Of a DNA stretch of 64,000 nt, positions 58,765 through 64,000 are shown one piece after another. The notes beneath the pieces are model-generated. The model saw nothing but the letters and a program-made list of their open reading frames with translations, made no database searches and was not told the DNA's origin. Location: positions 205,273-269,272 of the forward strand of contig JADJZY010000032.1 of NCBI GenBank assembly GCA_016715505.1, in the 5' to 3' direction. Position 1 is the stretch's first letter. Each line of letters begins with the position of its first letter. The stretch comes from Bacteroidota bacterium. Its GTDB lineage: Bacteria > Bacteroidota > Bacteroidia > Chitinophagales > Chitinophagaceae. The translations under genes were made by a program, and so were the position numbers.

Positions 58765-59870
58765 ATGAAAGTAACATTAAGACAACGGCTCAAAGGCGAT
58801 AAAATAAGCCTTTATTTAGAGTACTACTCCAATGGCAAACGCCAGTATGAGTATTTGAATTTGTACCTAACACCCGACCCCGAAAAAGGAAAGCTCACCA
58901 ATGCAGTAAAAGAGGAAAATAAAAAGATATTGGCATTGGCTGAAACCATCCGCAGTAAAAGGCATTTGGAGATACAAAACAGCACTTATGATTTCCACGA
59001 TAAGGAGAAGCTAAAAACGTACTTCATTATGTATATGGAGGCATTGGCTGAAAAGAGAAAAGACAGCAAAGGGAATTATGGCAATTGGGATAGTACCATA
59101 AAGCACTTGAAAAAGTATTGCCCAAGAGATATACAATTTAACCAAATCAATAAAGCCTTTGTTGATGGCTTCAGGGATTACCTGTTGAAAGAAGCCAGTA
59201 CCAAAACCAAAAAGGCAATTTCAACCAATACCAAATACAGCTACTTTAATAAGTTCAGAGCAGCACTCAAACAAGCTGTGAGGGATGGCATACTAAAAAC
59301 CAACCCTGCCGAAATGGTAGAAGGCTTGCCACAAGGCGAACCAGTAAGAGAGTTTTTAACCCTTGATGAATTAAAGACCTTAGCCAAAACCGAATGTAAA
59401 AACGAGTTGATGAAAAGGGCTTTTATTTTTGCTTGTCTTACAGGCTTACGTTTCAGCGATATTCAGAAATTGAAATGGAGTGAAATGCAACAATCAACCG
59501 AGTTAGGGCATTACATCCGTTTCGTACAGCAAAAACAAAAGGATCTGAAACATTGCCCATATCTGATGAAGCATACAATTTATTAGGAGAAAAAGGAAAG
59601 CCAGCCGACCCGGTATTTCCTGATTTGATTTACTCCGATAGTCGCAATGCTGATTTGTACAGATGGATGATAAAGGCAGGTATTGAAAAGCACATCACTT
59701 TCCACTGTGCAAGGCACACATACGCCACGTTGCAGCTTACTTTAGGTACTGATATTTTCACAGTATCAAAGTTGCTTGGACACAGGCATTTAAAAACAAC
59801 ACAGATTTATGCTAATGTAATTGATGAAAAGAAAACAGTAGCAGCTAACAAAATAAATATTGGCTTATAA
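58765..59870 (+). CDS. Tyrosine recombinase/integrase, one frameshift
   Basis: Site-specific recombinase of the phage-integrase family, about 368 residues. It has an N-terminal arm-binding-like domain (MKVTLRQRLKGDKISLYLEY), a SAM-like core-binding domain (YFNKFRAALKQAVRDGILKT), and the catalytic domain with Arg in ACLTGLRFSDIQKLKW, HxxR in TFHCARHTYATLQL, the LLGHRHLKTTQ block and Tyr in TQIYANVIDEKK. A missing A near 59535 splits it; restored, the join reads QQKTKGSETLPISDEAYNLL. It probably targets the 3' end of mnmE. Its stop overlaps the next start. Confidence 0.93.
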
Positions 59871-60869
59871 TGGAAATAAAAATATTGAATAGCATCTTAC
59901 ACAAAGAACTTATGCTCTGGGCTTTTGATACCAAAGGCACAAAAGCCATCAACGAGAAAATAAAAAAAGGTAGGCAGCAAAGAACCCACCACAGAAGCCG
60001 AATTGGTGCAACAGCTTCAAATATTGTTGGCTGATTATTCCGACCTCTCCAAATGGCTTACAAAGCAAAATACAAAGGGTACAAGCACTTTGAAAAACCA
60101 TTGCTACGCAATAGATTTTCCAGCTTACAGCGATGCAGTAAGCAAGTTTTATAATGCAGTTATCAGCCTTGAAACACTTCGTGTTTACAATGCTTTTAAT
60201 ACCAAGATGCAGAAGTACAGCAAAAAGGTGGATATAGTGTACCACACCACCATTGCATTAAAGAACATCAAAGCACTAACAGTAAACACAGTTAAGGAGA
60301 TTAAGGAAAGAGGATTTGAGGAAGCACCTACCGAGCAAAGCTCGTTACCTCATTTTGTATTGCAGTTATTAAGGCAACACCTCACTATTTTATTTTTTGA
60401 TATACAGGAATTGAGCATAGCCAGTATTGACAGCCCCACCAGTATTGAAGATTTTTATTTGTTGGATTTGAATTTACCAAAGGCACAGATAAACGAGTTA
60501 GTAAAAGTTGAAATTGAAACAGAGAAAGCAGAGAAGCCAACCACCAAAGAGAAACTATCATTTGGCTTTAAAGGAACAGAAGCAAAACTGAAATCAGTAA
60601 TAACACAGTTAAACAATCAGGTTGAGTTCTTGAATGAGAGCAAATGTACCGCAGATGATTTAGTAACCATTCTAACATCAAAGGCACTTACTACCAAAAT
60701 GCACAAAGTGTATTTCGGTTGCGAAACAGTGCAGCTTAGATACATCATTGATAAACTTAGTGCCAGCTTCAATAATCTTACACCATCAGCACTTGAAAAA
60801 TCAGAATTGTTTTATACAAAGACCAACAAACTTTTAAAGGCTCAAAATCTTGTATTCAAACAAAATTGA
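59870..60869 (+). CDS. Protein of unknown function coupled to the integrase, one frameshift
   Basis: A protein of about 333 residues whose ATG overlaps the integrase stop (TAATG). The N-terminus is MEIKILNSILHKELMLWAFD; after a shift near 59965 it continues EAELVQQLQILLADYSDLSK and on to the end QNLVFKQN. Helical, Lys- and Leu-rich, with no membrane segment or catalytic motif that I recognise. Tight coupling suggests a role in element maintenance or recombination. Proteins of this kind follow integrases in other Bacteroidota elements. Confidence 0.7.
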
Positions 60870-60931
60870 AAGCCCAAAAAAAAAGTCAACCATTGACAAC
60901 ATAATCAACCAAATGAAATAAAAAATAGTAA

Positions 60932-60969
60932 GATTAGGAGTTATCTCAATGAGATATAACACTCTAATC
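60932..60969 (+). promoter_or_regulatory. Imperfect long hairpin between element genes
   Basis: GATTAG / CTAATC, GTTAT / ATAAC and CTC / GAG pair in nested order with small bulges. It lies 63 bp after the preceding stop and 57 bp before the next start, as a terminator or a leader structure. Confidence 0.45.
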
Positions 60970-61025
60970 CTTTGCCCCTGCTGCATTGTAGAGTTTTGTT
61001 CCATCAATTTTAAAAAATATAAAAG

Positions 61026-61326
61026 ATGGCAACAGAAAATTTAATTCTCGACAAGCTCACAGAAATTGCAAACAAATTAGATGAGCAAAACTTACTGCAA
61101 AAACAGTATTAAACTTCAACGAGGCTTGCACATTCCTTGATGTAAGCCCCTCACATTTGTACAAACTTACAAGTACAAAGAGTATTCCCCATTTCTGTCC
61201 CCAGGAAAGAAACTCTATTTCAAGCGTTCCGAGTTAGACGATTGGTTGCAGCGTAACCGTCAATCATCAACCGATGAAATTGATGCTATGGCTACCGAGT
61301 ACATACTCAAGAACAAACGCAAATAG
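61026..61326 (+). CDS. Second HTH (HTH_17) protein, frameshifted
   Basis: A protein of about 100 residues read through two or three one-base shifts (near 61105, 61175 and 61205). It starts MATENLILDKLTEIANKLDE and has the excisionase-type HTH NFNEACTFLDVSPSHLYKLT, then GKKLYFKRSELDDWLQRNRQ, ending ILKNKRK. Such small HTH_17 proteins precede primase/VirE genes in Bacteroidota elements and may control replication or excision. It lies 30 bp before the VirE_N gene. The shifts keep the family pattern and look like consensus errors. Confidence 0.8.
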
Positions 61327-61355
61327 AATTTTTTAACCGATAAGAAAGAAAAGAA

Positions 61356-63627
61356 ATGGCATCAAGTACCATATTTAAAAACTTTACTATCCCGGTAGAA
61401 AAAAAATCTCTACTGCTGATAGGTAAAGACATTATTTCCGACAAGTACAAAACGGAAGTAGAAGAAATCCGCAATCTTATTGCACAAGGCAATAAGGCAG
61501 AAGCCGACAACAAAAAGAAGCAGTTGTTGGCTTTTACGCCTTCGGCTGTATTTACCGAGAAAAGGCAAATGCAATATCTTGAAATGTACAGTGGCTTTGT
61601 GCATTTAGATTTTGACAAACTAACACCAGAGCAATTGCAAACTGCGTTTGCAATCATTTGCAAAATCTCCTACACATCACTTTGCTTCATAAGTCCAAGT
61701 GGCAACGGCTTAAAAGTATTTGTTGAGGTAAGCACCGAACTGGAACACCACGACATTGCTTATTTGCAAGTGCAGAAGTATTATGAAGATGCCACAGGAC
61801 TAAAGGCAGACCCAAGCTGCAAAGATGTTACAAGGCTTTGTTTTATGAGCCACGACCCCAACGCATACCGAACCATCCAAAACGAGAAATTCATTGTGGC
61901 TTTGCCCCAATTCATTCAAGAACAACAATCGCAAACGCCTACGGCTATTGCTCCAGTTGTTCCAATAGAAACGGCAGAACCCGAAGACCTCAACAACACT
62001 TTTATTTTCAATCAACAAATTCAATTCACAAAACAAAAAGCATCATACACCGATGGAAACAGAAATAATTTTATTTATCTGCTTGCTTCTAATTGCAACA
62101 GAGTTGGTTTATCGCAATCCGATACTGAAATACTATGTACACAGCATTTTGATTTATCTGAAAGAGAAATTAAGACTGCCGTAAATAGTGCCTATTCACA
62201 CCACACCCAAGAACACAAAAAGTTTGAACCCAAGCAAAAGGCAACGGATCAAGAGGAAACACAGCCCGAAGAACAAATGCCTACTTTGCCCGATGCAGTG
62301 TTTGACACAATACCAGAGTTTTTAAAACACATTACACAAGTAGCCACCACCAAAGAAGAAAGGGATATTTTATTGTTAGGTTCATTGGTTACGCTAAGTG
62401 TGGCATTTCCTAAACTCATTGGTAAGTATGGCGACAATCCAGTAAATACAAACCTGTTCATTTTCATTTCTGCCAAAGCATCAGCAGGGAAAGGTATTTT
62501 AATTCATTGCAGAAAATTGGTTGAACCCATACACTTAGCATTGAGAAACCAAGCCAAGATAATGAAGCAACAGTTTGAGGTGGATATGCAAGAGTACAAC
62601 GCTAACAAGGGCAAAGATGCCAACACCGAAAAGCCACAGAAACCACCGCAAAAAATGTTGTTCATTCCTGCCACTAACAGTGCAACAGGCTTTTTAGAAA
62701 TATTGGGCGATAGCGATAAAAGAGGGCTTTTTTTTTTGAAACAGAGGGTGATACCCTTGCCAAAGCATTTAAAAGCGATTACGGAGACTTTAGCGATGGT
62801 TTTCGCAATGCTTTTCAACACGAACCTATCTCATATTATCGCAGAACAGACAAGGAATATGTAGAAATTGACAGACCTTGTTTATCAGCTTTACTTTCAG
62901 GTACTCCCAAGCAAATTACAACCCTCATTCCAAATGCTGAAAATGGTTTGTTCAGCCGTTTTATGTTCTATGTAATGAATATGAAATTGATTTGGAAAGA
63001 TGTGTTTGCCTCTAAAACCGAGAACGGTTTAGATGTGCATTTTGAAAAGCTGGGCAATGAGTTTTTCAGTTTGTACCAAACTTTACAAGCCAACCCCGAT
63101 GTACACTTTTCTTTGACCCCATCACAGCAATTGCAGTTCAATCAATTCTTTGAGAAAATGCAAACCCTGTATGTCAATATCCAAGAAGAAGAGATTATCA
63201 GTTCAGTAAGGCGTTTGGGCTTAATTGCCTTCCGTATAATGATGATTTTTTCAGCACTCCGCATTATGGAAGATGGAGAAATTACCACAAACCTGTATTG
63301 CAACGATACCGACTTTCAAAACACGTTGGATATGATTACCATACTGGTAAAGCATAGCAGTTATTGTATTCTCAAATAGCCCAGGAAACCTACAAGCCCA
63401 AACCAAAGCACAAGAAAGAGCAGTTTTTAGAAAACCTGCCTTACCATTTCAACCGCCAAACCTATGTAGCCACAGCCCTAAGTTTGGGCATTACCGACAA
63501 GTCAGCACAACGCTACATCAAGGAGTTTACAGATGCTCATATTACCCAGTACGATCGCCACGACCAGTACCCCAACCCTAACGCCAAAAATCCTCAACAG
63601 CTCCTATTTGAGGATTTAAGGATATGA
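61356..63627 (+). CDS. VirE_N and DUF3987 primase-like protein, two frameshifts
   Basis: A protein of about 757 residues typical of Bacteroidota mobile elements. The N-terminal VirE_N (BT4734-like) domain has YSGFVHLDFDKLTPEQLQTA, FISPSGNGLKVFVEVSTELE and CKDVTRLCFMSHDPNAYR. The DUF3987 part has VTLSVAFPKLIGKYGDNPVN, the Walker-like FIFISAKASAGKGILI and, after a shift at a T run (62729-62738), FETEGDTLAKAFKSDYGDFS and LSALLSGTPKQITTLIPNAE. A second shift near 63370 joins SQIAQETYKPKPK; the end QLLFEDLRI follows a winged-helix-like part. Likely the element's helicase/primase-like replication protein. Confidence 0.87.
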
Positions 63628-63716
63628 GGAAGCCGTAACCAGCCTTCCCGCAAATCCTCATTTCCCCACTTTCTCAAACTTTTTACTTACTACTTTTTTA
63701 GTTGCTTTTGTTTTCC

Positions 63717-63760
63717 TATATTTGCCAATATTTGTCAAGACAATATTATTATAATGGCAA
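63717..63760 (+). promoter_or_regulatory. Promoter and dyad operators before the XRE gene
   Basis: TATATTTG (63717-63724) fits the -7 consensus. An interrupted palindrome AATATTTGTC-AA-GACAATATT lies at 63727-63747, and TTGCCA (63722) and TGGCAA (63755) form an outer inverted pair that spans the start codon. This suits autoregulation by the XRE protein. Confidence 0.55.
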
Positions 63761-64000
63761 CACAGTTTGGTGAACGAATTAGAGAATTAAGAACGAAGCA
63801 AAATTTGTTGCTGCGACAGCTTGCTTCTCAATTGGATGTGGACACTTCTATTATTAGCAAAGTAGAACGAGGCGACAGGCAATTAAAGAAAGAGCAAATA
63901 CCATTATTAGCCCAAATACTCAAAGCTGATGTAGAAGAATTGCAAACCCTTTGGCTTGCCGACCAATTGTATAATATGGTTCAAGGCGAACCAATGGCAG
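63754..64000 (+). CDS. XRE-family transcriptional regulator, 3' partial
   Basis: 82 residues are visible before the window ends. MATQFGERIRELRTKQNLLL is followed by a clear HTH_3 fold, RQLASQLDVDTSIISKVERG, and EQIPLLAQILKADVEEL, LQTLWLADQLYNMVQGEP. The LWLADQ-type helix after the HTH is characteristic of a Bacteroidota regulator group that often sits next to DNA methyltransferase or restriction genes. It starts at ATG 63754. It may be the first gene of the cargo region; what follows is not visible. Confidence 0.85.
   Translation, partial: MATQFGERIRELRTKQNLLLRQLASQLDVDTSIISKVERGDRQLKKEQIPLLAQILKADVEELQTLWLADQLYNMVQGEPMA

Larger units (their letters stand above)
58123..64000 (+). mobile_element. 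Integrative element inserted at the 3' end of mnmE (left part)
   Basis: Directly behind mnmE come, in one direction, repeat arrays, a HTH excisionase-like gene, a tyrosine integrase, a gene coupled to it, a second HTH gene, a VirE_N-DUF3987 gene and an XRE regulator. This gene set is typical of Bacteroidota integrative elements. The 3' end of mnmE is a known integration site in other phyla (SGI1-type islands). The right end and most of the cargo lie outside the window, so the element type (mobilisable, conjugative or satellite) is open; no relaxase or tra gene is seen. Confidence 0.8.

Noticed and set aside
1..64000. CRISPR array
   Set aside because: No series of regularly spaced 25-40 bp repeats with unique spacers was found; the only short arrays are the phased 10-mers at 58207-58357, which have no spacer-sized gaps.

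Overview
The window is chromosomal DNA of a member of the Bacteroidota, most likely of the Chitinophagales/Saprospirales/Sphingobacteriales kind; genus is not resolvable by eye. The signs are repeated TAnnTTTG promoter -7 elements, a type IX secretion (T9SS) C-terminal sorting domain, GEVED-type and dockerin-like modules in a surface protein, an IcmF-type fused mutase, paired LytTR response regulators and an ECF sigma factor coupled to a membrane protein that ends in an outer-membrane barrel. About half of the genes, including universally conserved ones (rlmI, mutS2, truA, tatA, gdh, ccmC, pyrB, ftsY, rimO), are broken by one-base shifts, usually in A or T runs. Long genes such as gyrB, icmF, mnmE, recN and the GH20 gene are intact. 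I read most breaks as consensus indels and give merged coordinates for each gene.

Layout. 1-4053: rRNA methyltransferases rsmG (5' cut by the window) and rlmI, then a secreted GH20 hexosaminidase. 4124-6495: a translationally coupled ketosynthase-ACP-acyltransferase cassette. 6541-15082: a mostly minus-strand housekeeping block (mutS2, truA, a MltD-like transglycosylase, tatA, rplS, gdh, ccmC with a CcmD-like protein, an MFS carrier). 15250-18784: a giant, badly broken GEVED/dockerin-like surface protein. 18850-22834: a regulatory locus with two LytTR regulators, a small exported protein and a barrel-like protein; three promoters share one architecture, a direct-repeat pair with 20-bp period placed 28-30 bp upstream of a -7 element. 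One of these promoters points at a stretch with no annotated gene that ends in a strong terminator. 22890-23209: a GC-rich palindromic repeat and tRNA-Arg(TCT). 23423-33510: NupG-like carrier, DUF1398 protein, enoyl-CoA hydratase, stand-alone B12-binding protein, miaB, a PstS-like lipoprotein with a TPR protein, and atpG. 33698-44437: icmF, a PA0069-type radical-SAM gene, pyrR-pyrB, ftsY, rimO, gyrB. 44930-58140: PRPP-synthetase-like gene, GNAT, recN, TPR, DUF164 zinc-ribbon protein, NIF3, sigma factor with its membrane partner, a T9SS cargo, proline dehydrogenase and mnmE.

58123-64000: the left end of an integrative element placed exactly at the 3' end of mnmE. It shows a candidate 18-bp att core, four TTGTTGCCCA boxes on one helical face, five 10-bp-phased GCAMCA boxes, a zinc-finger/HTH excisionase-like gene, a tyrosine integrase, a coupled protein of unknown function, a second HTH protein, a VirE_N-DUF3987 primase-like protein, and an XRE regulator cut by the window end. 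The right end and cargo lie outside.

The two most promising undescribed pieces are the LytTR promoter circuit with its hidden small transcript, and the phased repeat array of the mnmE-targeted element.
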